Shown: positions 23,945 through 35,991, counted from the stretch's first letter. The stretch is 64,000 nucleotides of DNA from Sipunculus nudus (GCA_026874595.1 CM049314.1:58266300-58330299), one strand, 5' to 3'. Translations and numbers: made by a program. The notes: a model not told the origin generated them from the letters alone.

Positions 23945-26199
23945 TAACATACAGCTCATGTAAGCTCATCTTTTGAAATAGAATTTAGGTGATTTCTGTG
24001 TGCTTCCTCTGTGTATATATTAATGATTAAAGGGTATTTTTGGTTGTGAAGAGTTGTTATAACGCCATCGTGAAGAATGTATGGACTTGTTTATCAACAA
24101 CATATTTGTAAATACAGCAATGTTGACAAACGGGGGGAACAATATGTAACATAAGTTGGTAAGTTGCATGTATGCAGAGGTAGAAAGGTCGCTTGTTGAA
24201 TAAGGCCAGACTTTTTTAATTCTTTGGATTACGAACATGTTTGACAAAAGTGATAGGTAGGAGGTAGGAAAAAAAAATTGGTACAAACCTGGATACTGGT
24301 GTTTGTGAATCCTGTATTGTACAGTTGGGTTTTAAAATTCATATTTAAATGGCACTATATAAACCTGTATAAAATATATATAAAATAATATATAAAAATT
24401 TAAATATTATCATCATCCTCTTGAGTTTTCCACATGAATCATGCGTGTGCCATGTTATTTCAAGTCATTCAAATGTCATCGAAGGTAAAATAATGACAAA
24501 TGAAAGTTTAAACTGTAAAACTTATATATGATTTCATACACACCTGAAATAAAACTTCAGTCACTGTCCCTGCCAAGTGAACTGCCTATTTTATAAAGAC
24601 TAGTTTTACAAATGAAAGACCAGTCAAATACTTATACAATTCAAAATAATATATTTTTGTCAGATATGCAAGGAGAAAACTAAATATTCACTGCTAGCAT
24701 GATAGACTGCAGCTTTTATTTTTCAGTCATGAATGACGATAACAATGACAATATGCGACTTGCAGCTATTCGCCTATTGTTTATCAAATGTCAACAGCAT
24801 AGAACGAGAGTTGTTTGATTCATGACCATGACCTTTCCTTTTTGGTGTTGCGCATGTTTGATAGTCCTTTGAATATACAACAACTGCTAATAAAGTAAGG
24901 TTTCCATTGGAGATCATATTATATAAATCAACTATTTTAAAATTTTAAAAAGTATTAATATGCTTTATTTGTTAATAGAGATCCGCATTTCTTACCACGG
25001 CCGTGACAGTACTTACCGTACTCAGTTTAATAAGCCGTCACTTGGCCACTGTCAGTCCGGTATTGCTTTTCGGCATCCATACACATCAAAGCTTCTATCA
25101 CATCCGTTTGGAACAATTAAATAAATACTTTCAAAGTTTCTGCATTTTAAATGGCTTTTATTTTAGCTTGCTTTTGTTTTGACTATAAAAATACCCGCAA
25201 AGCCAACGCTTCACGTAAACCCGCGCCACTAAGACTACGGATAGTCGGAAATACTGCATAAACCCTGAGAATTCCTGGAGTTTTCAAAGAGTACATGACG
25301 ACCTCATGCCGTATATAATTCACCAGTTCAGTAAATTTCTTTTTAAGCGTTACAAGACTACGTTTTTAAGTTTTGACAAGTTATAATATTTTTTAAGAGT
25401 AAACTTGTGAAACTTAGCCAATTTGCAGTAATAAATAGCGTCTGACTTTGAGTGCAATAATTAGTCTTAAGATGTAAATTTGTTTGTATATCCAGCAAGT
25501 TATTAACAGTGGCAAGCTGGTAAAGCCGCTATGCAACCAAACTAATTTCTTTTCTAATTCACATCTATCTAAAACAAATATGTTTAACGAGGTAAATATG
25601 ACCTAAACTCTGGTTTGAAAATGTACTGTAGTGCAGAAAACGAACTTTAAAAACTCTCCAAGAATTCTCAATTTCCCTGCTAAATCTTTTGACTATTTGA
25701 TAGCCAATCAATTGCATTTATGGCCCAAGGATACCCTATTGTGATTGGCTTAAACCCTCCATCTGTCATTAAGAAAGTGACCTTATTAGCAAATCATAAA
25801 AGTTCTAACGTTTGAGGCGATCTAATACACACGGTCACTAAACATTACGTTTGTCAACAACCGTGTAGGATTCGGCGACGCAATATAAAAGAAAAAAAGT
25901 CAAAATGCCAATTTTATTTTCTTTCTGAAATGAGGAAATCGGAGGTCGGTGGGTTTGTAAACCGAAAAATAAAAAAAGTCTGACCTATACGCCGTTTGCA
26001 AAGTTCTGGCTTATCTGACTTGCTGCCAGATGACCTTGTTGAATTTGTTTTGATAATTTTGGCGGGCCCCCACATTTTATAAACACGTTGATATAAACAT
26101 CAGAAGCAGCCTGTGTATCTGGAGATCCACGTTTTCTGACCTATTGTTATAAAAAGCTCCAAGTTTACGAAGGTCTAATAGGTGACTGGGCCCCTTTAA
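23945..26199. mobile_element. Dispersed repeat family R1, copy 1 (split)
   Basis: The parts 23945-24203 and 25986-26195 match, in order, the contiguous block 31498-31926: first ctctgtgtatatat and gttgacaaacgg, then gcctgtgt and ataaacacgttgata. Without the intervening 1.78 kb this copy would be about 465 bp, close to the roughly 470 bp of copy 2. The right end is GGGCCCCT followed by TTAA (26196-26199), which points to a TTAA-targeting MITE. TTAAAGGGGCC at 23556 is an alternative left end, but it lies too far out for the length seen in copy 2. Confidence 0.5.
24204..25985. mobile_element. Nested TIR element (1.78 kb) inside R1 copy 1
   Basis: The left end GGCCAGACTTTTTTAATT and the reverse complement of the right end, GGTCAGACTTTTTTTATT, match for about 37 bases with few differences. 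The element lies exactly at the point where R1 copy 1 is discontinuous relative to copy 2. The flanking triplets taa and tat fit the 3-bp AT-rich target of PIF/Harbinger elements, and the GG start is usual for that group. No transposase frame is present, so it is non-autonomous. Confidence 0.6.
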
Positions 26200-26344
26200 T
26201 AGACGAGAAAGGCAAAAATCACATAAAATTCTACAAAATAATTAAGATGAATAGCTGTCTAAACTTTTCCTTCAGGACATGTTATTAGTGCGTTTTATCC
26301 TTAAAAATCTTGCAAGATGATTGAACAATAAATGCTTAATTTAA

Positions 26345-26604
26345 GGCCAAAAAATAAAGGTATGGTTCTCAGGCACTGCCCGCGTCAATTTTGCATCAAC
26401 ATTCAAGAAGATAAAATAATACAATTTTGATAAGATTTCCTCTGTCAGAAGTGATTTTACCTATTTAGCAAACACATTCTGTTATTATCATGCTTTACCC
26501 TGATAATATGACATTTTTATCGAAACATTCAAAAAAAGGTAAAAACAAAATCGTCCGCCCGCACGGATTTATGAAAAAAATGCCTGTGAAACATTTTTTG
26601 GGCC
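26345..26604. mobile_element. Harbinger-like MITE, copy 1
   Basis: It begins GGCCAAAAAATAAAGG and continues tatggttctcaggcac. The right side is a degraded complement ending TTTTTTGGGCC. Copies at 41451 and 58962 share the interior words aagaagata, caaaaaaggt and cgcccgc(c). This copy is the most eroded at its right end. Confidence 0.65.
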
Positions 26605-27206
26605 TTAAACTAGCGTTTTATCTTACCCTGTTGCGGCTAAAAACATCCAGTGTTTTTTTTATGTACGTGGTTTTTTTTTATAATTGTAAGGGGAAAGCGC
26701 TTGTCGTCTCGTAACAGATAACACATGTATATTGGGCTAACAATAGGAAGAGGAGGGGGGGGGGGGCTTGTATTCGCTCGAATTTCATTGGGGAAACTGT
26801 TTCTAAATTTATTTGTCCTCGACGCTGGTGAATGTATAAACGTTTCAAAACAGTGCCATAAACTAGTTAAATAGCAGGAAAATTAGACAAACAGTATATT
26901 TTTACAGAATATTTATAATCGGTCATAGGTACTATATAACAAGTATTAATAAAAAAAATATAAAAGGACTTATCAAAACTGATGTTAAATATGATTTACT
27001 TCCACTGTAATTTTATGGCAAAATCTTGGTCCATATCCGTAATTAGGGACAAATTAGAGACAACTATTCCAAAATTGACATTAATTTCCGGGTGATATTA
27101 TTGTAACTGATGTCTGTCTTAAGTAATTACAGTGTATTTTGTATACCCAGTACTTCCGAGCACGATAATTAATATCAAGGGTTTAATTAAATGCTGGACT
27201 GCAGCG

Positions 27207-27421
27207 GGTATATATAGTGAGATGTGTTAAAGGCGTGGTTCCTCATTTCGCTGTGGGTATCACAAAAGGAGTCAGTGCGTGAAATGGACGAGGCGAGAGG
27301 CTCAGTGCATCTTCGAAGGATCTCTATTCAATTTTGACAACATATCAAACCGCAGATGTGATAAACTGGAACTAAATATTGTACGTACGATCATCAACAT
27401 ATGTTCATGAATGTTTGTGCG
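27207..27421 (+). promoter_or_regulatory. Putative promoter and 5' exon of the GPCR gene
   Basis: A TATATATAG box near 27210 is followed by about 200 bases ending in the donor-like gcg|gtaagtg at 27421/27422. A possible acceptor (tttttaag) ends at 27868, twelve bases before the GPCR start codon. That would give a 5' leader exon and one intron in the untranslated region. This is inferred from signals alone. The interval also contains an 18-base poly-A run near 27572. Confidence 0.25.
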
Positions 27422-27880
27422 GTAAGTGTCTGTTGACTGATCAGTCAAAGTGTCTTGCTTGGTAAGGTGATTTACTGCTCTGAAAACCATGATTGCATAT
27501 TGGCTGGAGGCATTGACGTAGTGAGTGCTAAAGGAGTCACTGGGGAGCGCTTCCGGATTAAAAGACATGCCAAAAAAAAAAAAAAAAAACTGGTAAAATT
27601 ACCATGACAAAAGTGAGTTTTACCATATGCATTTTATGAACCGGGAATGTCACATTATTTATTCTATGTTGGAAAAGACATATGAAAAACTCATCGCCAG
27701 TAGCATTTGCTGAATATAATGCTAAAAGGACATTCATAGGCGATATTAGTGGACTTACAAAATATGCATGTGGTGAATTTTTTTTTATATATTTGTGTGG
27801 ACACACATATTTTGAACTAATGTTTCATACACGAATGCGGTTTTGTTGGATTATATATAATTTTTAAGCTCTACTGCAAT

Positions 27881-28774
27881 ATGGAAACTGTCGAGATAAT
27901 AAAAAGTATTATGGTAACACTTGTTACAAGCGGACTTATAATATCAAATTTAGTAGCTATCCTTGCAATACTTTTGACGAAGGAGTGGCAGAAGGAAAAG
28001 TTAACACCAATTGTGGTAACTATTTTCGTTAGTGATTCACTTTTGGGGCTTACTTTTGGAATGATAAATACTATAATTAGTTGGATGGAACACAATCAGC
28101 CATCGCCATCTTTGGTCCGCTTTCACAGAGTTGCTCTCACGTTTTCGTGTCGACTCTCATTCGTGGCTGTAACGGCTTTATCATGTGTCAAAATGATAAC
28201 TGTTATGAAACCGTTACGGGCTGAAAGTCTTGTTACAAGGAAACGTATTTGGGTTACAGTCCTCGTGATCTGGATATTATCAGTTGTAATGCTTTTACCG
28301 TATTTGCTTTTCGAAAAGATAGAATTCGACCCAGTCCTGAAGCTCACGTATCCTGTACCACCAGAAGCGATGTATTACAGGGTGGAGGCACCCTTGGTAC
28401 TTGGAAGTTTGGCAATCGTACTCATCACCAGTAACGTACTTATTTTTACAACTGTTGTGAAACAGATAATCAAAGCCCGACAAGTAGTTCTCGCTGTTGT
28501 TGGGCCGAATACACCAAATCCAATCCTAACGGCGTTTAAATCAGCTCGAGCGGTCGTAGGCCTCTGCACAATCTATACAGTGTTCTTAATACCCACACTG
28601 ATTATCGCTGCACTCGGAAAGTCGAGGGACCCTCGTAATTTCTGGATATACTGGATCGGGTTTACTCAAGGTATATGGAATTCTGTCCTTTATGTGTGGT
28701 TTAAACCGTCACTGAGGCGTGCTGTGAAGCAAAAATTGTGTAAAAATCAAGTGGACGTGAACGACGAACAATGA
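27881..28774 (+). CDS. Orphan class A GPCR, intronless, divergent DRY
   Basis: A 297-residue seven-helix plasma-membrane receptor with no introns. Family marks: S-N-L in helix 1 (Asn23, usual GN), VSDSLLG in helix 2 (Asp52), a helix 4 Trp (W131), Pro238 in helix 6, and NSVLY with FKPSLRRAV in helix 7/8 (usual NPxxY, then a basic helix 8). The usual DRY at the end of helix 3 reads VKM (residues 103-105, in TALSCVKMITVMKPL). I see no Cys at the usual top of helix 3, so the conserved extracellular disulphide is absent. Helix 6 lacks CWxP and reads YTVFLIP. The short N-terminus and lack of a signal peptide are normal for class A. The frame is open throughout, so it is probably functional, perhaps with unusual G-protein coupling. 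Ligand unknown. Confidence 0.85.
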   Translation: METVEIIKSIMVTLVTSGLIISNLVAILAILLTKEWQKEKLTPIVVTIFVSDSLLGLTFGMINTIISWMEHNQPSPSLVRFHRVALTFSCRLSFVAVTALSCVKMITVMKPLRAESLVTRKRIWVTVLVIWILSVVMLLPYLLFEKIEFDPVLKLTYPVPPEAMYYRVEAPLVLGSLAIVLITSNVLIFTTVVKQIIKARQVVLAVVGPNTPNPILTAFKSARAVVGLCTIYTVFLIPTLIIAALGKSRDPRNFWIYWIGFTQGIWNSVLYVWFKPSLRRAVKQKLCKNQVDVNDEQ

Positions 28775-29039
28775 TGAACAGTAAAAGGGGATTTGTATTC
28801 ATCTTGGCTGGAAACTAGTAAATGTTCCCAGAAAACTATTCCAACTTGAAATTATCCATCTTGTTGTGAGTAAAGATTGCCCACGTGTGTTAGTTTACCT
28901 TAAGTAGACTGCGTGACCAGCTCCGATCTTTTGCATGCGAGACAAGGAGATGATACTTTAAGGAAGAAACACAGAAGAAACGCCGGTTTGAAGTTTGAAA
29001 AAAAAAAACGGTACTCCAAACAGACGTACGCGCTATAAT

Positions 29040-29400
29040 AAAATGACGGCTTCTGTGGATCAGAGGTTGATCCCTGGACTCAAAGCCGGAAGATCATGAG
29101 TTCAAATCACAGCCGAGATTTTTTTACGGTCGGGCCCGACCCAGGATGAGCACTCTGCAAACTTCATGGGAAAACTGTGCCCAACAGTCGTGTTTCACTG
29201 ACAAACGAGTGCCCCTTCGTGGGTTCCTCGGTGTACTGATCCTGTAAGAGACGCACCCAGGGCTCGCAGGAGTGATACACCAAGCATTATTGACGCCAGT
29301 GTTATAGCGTGTAAGCCCTTGTCACGTAGTCTGAAGCCGAAATGGAATTCTGCAAATGGTAAAAAGTTAAACTGAAGGGAAAATTCGCCCACTCGCACAA
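29040..29400. mobile_element. SINE-like repeat S1, copy 1
   Basis: The start carries a degenerate RNA polymerase III B-box-like word (gagttcaaatcac) after gccggaagatcat. Downstream, the words cactgacaaacgagtg, gggttcctc and gaagccgaaatggaattctg recur in diverged form at 60810-60960. Two copies more than 30 kb apart with the same order of words imply a dispersed, probably tRNA-derived, short element. Confidence 0.45.
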
Positions 29401-30196
29401 CAATAATTGTGTTTATGTGTGGCCGTATCATCATTCTAGCTTGTTGAAGTCATTTTCAATAACTGGAAGTACATGAAAGGCTGACGTGAGTAATTGTAAA
29501 CATAATTGATTATTGGAAATTCATCTGTACCTTCATTCAGTAAGTACTCATTTTCATACAGTAGTATTTATATGTTATGAAGGGAAGCACAGTATTGATG
29601 ACAAATGTTAACATACATAGTCCGTTGACAAAGTTTACAAGTACTTGTTCATATTGTATTTTTCCTATTGTACTGCGTTAAGTTTATTTGAGTGTAGTCT
29701 CACGTTCTAAACCTAATATAACTTATAGGGCTGATATTCTATATAGCTGATGGCTTGTAAACAGAGTTATCTGATTAAATGTTTACTATGGCAAAAAGGT
29801 GATGGTGGTTTATTTATGTAATGTGAAAAAAATATAAAAAAAAAATAATACAATGATTGGCATGACTCATGAGAATGACTTATATTAAATATGTTTGACT
29901 TAATTGGTATTTTTATTTTCGGAGCTTGACCTGAAAATAAGATCATACAGCCCATTTGGAAACTTTCATGTTTAGACTTCAGTGGAACGGAAAAGATATA
30001 TTCCGTTTTTATAGAAATAGTTATCGAAACGTCATACTTGCTTTAGTGTGTATGTTTTATTGTTATGGTATAACACTGTCGATAGTTCCTGGTGACGTTT
30101 AAGACAGAAAAGAAATACTGATATCATTGTCTCGTGGAGAGCTGACTTTTGGCTGACCTCGTAGTACTATTGTGCATGTAAATGTAGAACTTGGGC
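29401..30196. other. Intergenic, no supported gene
   Basis: AT-rich sequence with an A-rich tract near 29828-29850. No domain-bearing frame and no recognisable repeat. Confidence 0.4.
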
Positions 30197-30200
30197 TTAA

Positions 30201-31926
30201 AGGTCCCCATTCACTTACCTTTTGAAAAAAAATTATATACTGTGGTTGCCTTTATATTAGCGGGGCTGAATTTTCGCGGTTTTTATATTTTTAAAAGTTT
30301 CACGGGGTTCCTTTTTCGCGCTCTATCATTGGTCTAGTAGTATATTTCATTATCAAAAATAATTTCATTTACCGGTGATTTCACTATTATCTAAGTCTCC
30401 TTTTTCTCTGTCCGGATATCGCATGTTCGAACATTCACGGACGGCTGAGCCGACACCTGCGGGAAGCATTGACCCCGCTGGATGTAATTAGTTCAGGGCC
30501 GAGGCTCATTAAAAACAACTCAAATGTTATTAAGGTGTGTCGAGAAACCAACCTGTAACTACAAAACGGTATATTAAGTTTGTTTAGGGAAACTGTCTTG
30601 ATAACGGTATCTTACTCCTGTTAATTAAAAGTAGAGTCGTAATCACCTGCTCAACCAACAAGGGACGCCTGTAGGTAGCCCCCTTGTTTCAGAATCAAAG
30701 GCAGAGATGTGCCCAGAATAATTTGAATGCCGTTTATATATGTTGCTAATTACTTCCATATAGGTGGAAGAAGGAACCGTATTCAGTTTCTCATGGTTAA
30801 AATCTGAAGCAAAACATAATATTCCACTGTTTAAGGCACTTTGGCCCCAAAATGAACTGCGACCTTTCAAATATATTCAAAACTCACGTCATCACTAGCC
30901 AATCATACATCGTTTGGCGCGTCATGATTTCACAGAATTAGTCCTTTATAAAGTTACAAGGTGGCGTAACCCTAGCGGCTATGTTCACTACTTTAGTGGC
31001 AAATTTTATTCATTAACATGACTAATTACGGCACAATGTGAACGAGTATCTTCTACTCAATATTCATTTTTAAGCGGCACTGGATGTCATCTAACTTGGC
31101 ACACATACACGTAATTTTTAAATATTACTGCCCAGCGGGCATTGACACTTTCCAGTCATGTGCCGGGGGAAAGGAATAACTGCCGGGCACGTCCGCCGGA
31201 GTTAGCACGCACCTGCAAAGGGTCCCGGTTTTTTGCATCAAAGCCAACCGATATTATTTAAAATGGGCCCAGCATTCTCCCTGAATCATTTAACGTATAT
31301 GCACCAGGATTGATGGACAATCACTACGTAGCTGAAGATAAATATCAACTGTCGCAAACTATCGGCAGCTTCTGAAATTAATGATTATGGTCTGGTATAT
31401 GTGCATTCAAAACTGCGCGGTTTCATTTTCGCGGTCAGGGAGCGACCGCGAATATCGCGAATTTGAAACCACCGCAAATAAGAAGACAACCACAGTATGC
31501 GATTTCTAGCTTTCTCTGTGTATATATAAATAATCTAAGGGTGATATCTGGTTATGAAAAGTTCTTATAACTCCTCCGTGAAGGATGTATGAACTTGTTT
31601 ATTAGCAAAATGTTTGTAAACACAGCTTTGTTGACAAACGGAAAAATATGTAACCTTAGGTGGTAGATTGCATATATGCGGAAGTATAAGAGTCTATGGT
31701 GGCAAAACGCCATTTGCACAGCTCTGGCTAATCTGACTTGAAGCAAGATGCCCTGATTGAATTTTTTTTCTGATTATTTTTGCGGACCCCCACATATTAT
31801 AAACACGTTGATACAAAACAAAACACGCAGCCTGTGTCTGGTTATGTCCACGTTGTTTGGTCTTTATTTTATAAAATCTCAAAGGGATTACCGTAAGTTT
31901 ATAAAGGTCAAATAGGTAAATTTTTC
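30201..31926. mobile_element. Dispersed repeat family R1, copy 2 (split)
   Basis: A TTAA (30197-30200) and AGGTCCCC start is followed by only 39 bases before another element interrupts. The repeat resumes at 31498 with gatttctagctttctctg and runs to about 31926. The word order matches copy 1 at 24 and 26 kb. The right end is eroded. Confidence 0.5.
30240..31495. mobile_element. TA-flanked TIR element (1.26 kb) inside R1 copy 2
   Basis: The left end ctgtggttgcctttatatta and the reverse complement of the right end, ctgtggttgtcttcttattt, match over roughly 40 bases including a gcgg core and attcgcg. Direct TA dinucleotides flank it (30238-30239 and 31496-31497), as for Tc1/mariner-type insertion. 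There is no transposase frame. GC-rich words (gggcccag, tgccggg) occur in the middle. Confidence 0.65.
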
Positions 31927-33850
31927 CAATTAGATAACAGCGTATAAAAAGAGCTTACTTGGACAAACATTGTTTGTGACCTTGAATGTGGATTGTATAC
32001 CTTGAATAAACATCGTTGTTTTCCGTTATCCCTGTATGTTTTTATATCGAATCGAGTGAAGTGTGCATTATTCATAACGTATATGTTGATTTGTGACGAT
32101 ATATAATGGAAATCAGATAACACATACATTCCAACCTATTTTATATTCATTTTGTCTCTTTCTGGGTGTTTTGTTTTCTTTCCTCGAGCAACGAAATCCA
32201 TGAATATATATGACAAATAAAGTAGGTTTCTTTTATTGCCAATACTGACATAAAAATGATATATTAAGGGACTTGAGGTAAAAGTATAATTTCGACATGC
32301 AGTCTATACACATATATTATATATTAATCGTGAATGGAATGTGGAGGAGCATGTATCTTTTAGTAAAAGTGAGCCGAGCCAAATAATAATGTGGTAGATG
32401 GAACTTGATAAAATTAAAGAATTGACATATTGTACAATATTGGATGGTCTGCCAATTTTAATCAAGCAGTAGTTGGCCGCATATGCGCTGCCAGTTTTGA
32501 CGACGATTATTTTACTCCGTATTCAGTGGAATTGATCATAATTGGCTCCTTTTCGCATGCGAAGGATACACCGAAAAATCATATCTAATTATTATTGACT
32601 AGACCCTTTATTTACTAGTAAGAAAGTGTTGACAAGATGTCAGATGTCGGCAACCTGTAATGTCGCAACCACTATGTTTTCTCGCTGAGGTTGCCTAAAA
32701 TTAGATTTAATGATACACCAATCACCATGTTAAATCATGCAGTACGGTGACGTCAAATTATCTTAAAGGGTAGAGAAGATTGCTCCATGAAGATATGGGA
32801 GGGTTTCAAAGTTAAGACTTTTTATTAACACACATGCATAACTTTTTTTGTCAGTGTGACACATTTCATATATATTTCAATTTAGTAAAAGGTTAAAAAT
32901 ATGGTATATGTTTCCAGTTTAGGTTAATTCTAAGCAAGGTTTATGTCTAATTTTTCATAGTTAACTGAGGAACGAAACCAAAGTCTATAATTCAAATCAT
33001 TAATATATAACATTTTCAATAAATAAATATTGTTTTTTTTTTCAAATATAAGGGGGATTATTACATTGACAACCCCTTCCTATTAGTTGTTAATTATATC
33101 CTTGCTATCAATCCTCGTAAAACATAATAGTTTAAACATATGGGCGAGGGTGTCAGTACTTTCGAAATTTATGTACTTTCTAAATTTATTTTTATAATAT
33201 TAAATTCAAAGTCTATGAAAAGTGGCAGATCCGAAGGGCGACAAAGGACACAAATTATATCATTATAATTTAACAGTTGTGGTGTTTTAATGAATTCATG
33301 GAAATTCCTTTTATATTTAATAATAATATGAGGGCTCAGCGAAGCAGTAAAATTTTAAGACCACAAAGAAAAACATAAGATACTGAAATTTACTGAAAAT
33401 TAATTCATAGTTTAGTTAGTTTAATTATCCTCAACGTAGATTTATAAGCCTCCGGCAACTGGCTGAGATTTATTTCACCTTTTTAATAGGTTTTAATTCT
33501 TGCTTTTGTGCTATATCCCCCTCCCACACCCTCCGAAGTTCAGAGACTCTTGAAGAAAGCACGTCTCCGTCCGTCCATTGATTTTGTCCGTCTATATTTA
33601 AAAGATAATATAGGAATAACATTTCGAATATAGGCGTTCCTGTTGAAGGATAATCGGGTGATTTTCAATTAACGCCTAAAATACATGAAATATGAAAATG
33701 AATAAAAATGTATATTCCCCCCCCCCCCCCAAAAAAAAAAAATACCCGATCATCATTATATGAATTTTATGACTTTTAAGTCTGCATTTACGTTTCGTCT
33801 GAACCTTGCCTTATGATATTTCCAATGCTTAATTACTAAACTATATAGGA
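31927..33850. other. Intergenic, no supported gene
   Basis: AT-rich sequence with short homopolymer runs. A C-run followed by an A-run occurs near 33717-33740. No feature could be assigned. Confidence 0.4.

Positions 33851-33853
<3 letters not shown>

Positions 33854-33908
<55 letters not shown>
33854..33908. repeat. (TA)n microsatellite
   Basis: A pure TA tract of about 55 bp. Confidence 0.95.
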
Positions 33909-33910
<2 letters not shown>

Positions 33911-34005
33911 AAATATGCACTTAAGCTATATCATTTTACAACGATTTTTTTTTATTCCAGCTTGTTATTAACAAGCAGTGCCTTGTAAAGTAAAAAAAAA
34001 TCATC

Positions 34006-34173
34006 TTTGGCTTGCCCACTACGACAGATCCCAAGCCCCTATGTGTAATTGCACACTTTTACAGGAACCAGCGAAGTGACGTCTCGGTAGTGACGTCAAT
34101 GTCCCACCCAATATATGTGTCGGCAAAGCATGGAGAAACTGATGGCTTTATATGGTGTGCGCCATATAATATA

Positions 34174-34204
<31 letters not shown>
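34006..34204 (-). mobile_element. tRNA-like SINE family S2, partial copy a
   Basis: The words ctacgaca, agcccc, acacttttacaggaac, gcgaagtg and gagaaactgatggc occur in the same order as in copy b (34476-34770). The tRNA-like head seen in copy b is missing on the left. The right side ends in a TA tract. Confidence 0.45.

Positions 34205-34250
<46 letters not shown>
34205..34250. repeat. (GA)n microsatellite
   Basis: A nearly pure GA tract that abuts a TA tract on its left. Confidence 0.95.
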
Positions 34251-34253
<3 letters not shown>

Positions 34254-34327
34254 TAGGAATAGCCGTGCTAGTTCATTGTATATAGATCGAAATGGTATAC
34301 ACAGAAAACTCATTATAATTATACATG

Positions 34328-34337
<10 letters not shown>

Positions 34338-34372
<35 letters not shown>
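34338..34372. repeat. (TA)n microsatellite
   Basis: A TA tract between SINE-like tail fragments. Another TA tract lies at 34421-34460. Confidence 0.9.
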
Positions 34373-34375
<3 letters not shown>

Positions 34376-34430
34376 TACATATTTATATGTAATGGTATAC
34401 ACAGAAAAGACACACACACATATATATATA

Positions 34431-34474
<44 letters not shown>

Positions 34475-34475
34475 C

Positions 34476-34770
34476 ATAGTCATGCTGGTTCATTGTATAT
34501 AGAAGGAAATGGTATACACAAATAAGTACGTTCACTGTCGGTGGGAATCAAACCCACGATCTTCCGATTTCCGGTGCGGCTGCCTTAACCACTTGGCTAC
34601 GACAAATCTCCAGCCCCTCTGTGTATGTACACACTTTTATAGGAACAAACGAGGTGACGTCCCTAATGCAACCTTTTATAAGACCCAGCGAAGTGGCGTA
34701 TCTGCACGGTGACTTTGCATGCAGCAGGGAGAACTGATGGCCTTTATGGTGTGTGCGGCATATATTTAAT
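34476..34770 (-). mobile_element. tRNA-like SINE family S2, copy b
   Basis: On the minus strand the middle reads GTAGCCAAGTGGTTAAGGC (A-box/D-arm), and then GTGGG TTTGATT CCCAC at 34541-34557, a perfect five-pair T-arm with a 7-base loop holding the B-box GGTTTGATTCC. The acceptor stem pairs only in part, so this is a tRNA-derived promoter rather than a tRNA gene. The tail continues as a word shared by all copies (tatacaatgaaccagcat) and then TA-rich sequence. A longer shared region precedes the tRNA-like part. Confidence 0.6.

Positions 34771-34782
<12 letters not shown>

Positions 34783-34834
<52 letters not shown>
34783..34834. repeat. (TA)n microsatellite
   Basis: A TA tract of about 50 bp between SINE copies b and c. 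Confidence 0.95.
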
Positions 34835-34837
<3 letters not shown>

Positions 34838-34838
<1 letters not shown>

Positions 34839-34930
34839 GAATAGCTATGCTTGTTCATTGTATATCGATGAAAATGGGATACACCTGCAGGAAAATCGGT
34901 TCACTGCCGGTGGGAATTGAACCAACCGAC
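34838..34930 (-). mobile_element. tRNA-like SINE family S2, truncated copy c
   Basis: The shared tail (ttgttcattgtatat) is followed by ggtgggaattgaaccaacc, a diverged T-arm. The copy then stops, so only the 3' half of the element is present on the minus strand. Confidence 0.5.
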
Positions 34931-35991
34931 TTTGTTTACATTTGTATTTTCATTTTCATGGTACAATTTGTACACCAACTGAAAACATTTTTATTCCTAA
35001 ATATCAGTGTTTTTGGAAGATTTTGTTTTCAATGACAATTCTATATATTCATGTCTTACTGATCTGCCAGATCAGCCTGTGAACCCGCCCCGTCCCGCAC
35101 AGACTTTATTTCGGCCCGCCCTGCCCCGCACCTCACATTGTAGAATGTAACCAGCCATGCACAGATTCCAATGCGGGGTCCTCACTCTGAATTTAGAACA
35201 TCTTTCCAAATTTCGAAAACAATCTGGATCACCATTATGAGTTATTTCTATCGCAGGGCCTTATACTGGGGTGACTTTGTTCTAGAGCTGAGATTCAGCC
35301 AAGTAAACAGTGACACACATTTTTCATGAACCATACAGAAAAGTTTGATGAGGGAGACGAACAGAGACAAGTCCAAGACTACAACATTTGATCTCACGAT
35401 AAATCTTACCATACACACTATAGGTTATCATAGTTCTCTGATGTAGGGGCTCCATTATGTGCACCGTTATCCTAAATCAGAAAGGGCAATGAAGAACAAG
35501 AAGAAAATAGGACATGTTCCTTGCAAGTTTACATCGTTATTCATTAAGTTAGTATGACAAAATATTTCAATTCCTTTTCATATAGAATCAAGGGAAAAAA
35601 TATATATAGGATTAAAAAAAAAATCCTTCCACCTGTGTTCCACTAAGGCCTCAGCTCTGCAACGATCATCAAGGTGGTGAACTCATGCAGATTATCACAC
35701 GCTTCCTCATATTTTATATCCTGGTGTCCACCAGGCCCGGTGACTATTGCACCTGCGGGCCCTTGGTGCGTAATTGCAGATCCGCTTCAAAACGTCGTTC
35801 GTTATGTTATTTTATGCATGTAACTGTTGTTATTTCTTTAACATGCATTTCTCGAAAAATGTTGCATCTTTGTATATCTGTGTGTGTGGGTAATGGAGAT
35901 GCGTTTAGGATATGAGTCAATATAAGAAAAATCAACAATATAATTAACATTTTGTACTTTACATGTAAAACATCATCGCTTGTGTCTTAAA

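Noticed and set aside
23556-26199. A single 2.6-kb TTAA-flanked element
   Set aside because: The TTAAAGGGGCC at 23556 and GGCCCCTTTAA at 26190 pair well, but comparison with R1 copy 2 and the nested TIRs explains the region better as a 465-bp MITE with a 1.78-kb insert.
27302-27806. Two minus-strand frames of about 82-88 codons upstream of the GPCR
   Set aside because: They have no domain, and they overlap the poly-A run and the likely GPCR leader.
34538-34610. tRNA gene on the minus strand
   Set aside because: The T-arm and A-box are good, but the acceptor stem has mismatches and the sequence continues into a repeat shared with other copies, so it is a SINE promoter.
35685-35915. 76-codon frame with several Cys residues
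   Set aside because: Cys spacing fits no motif and there is no splice, promoter or neighbour support.
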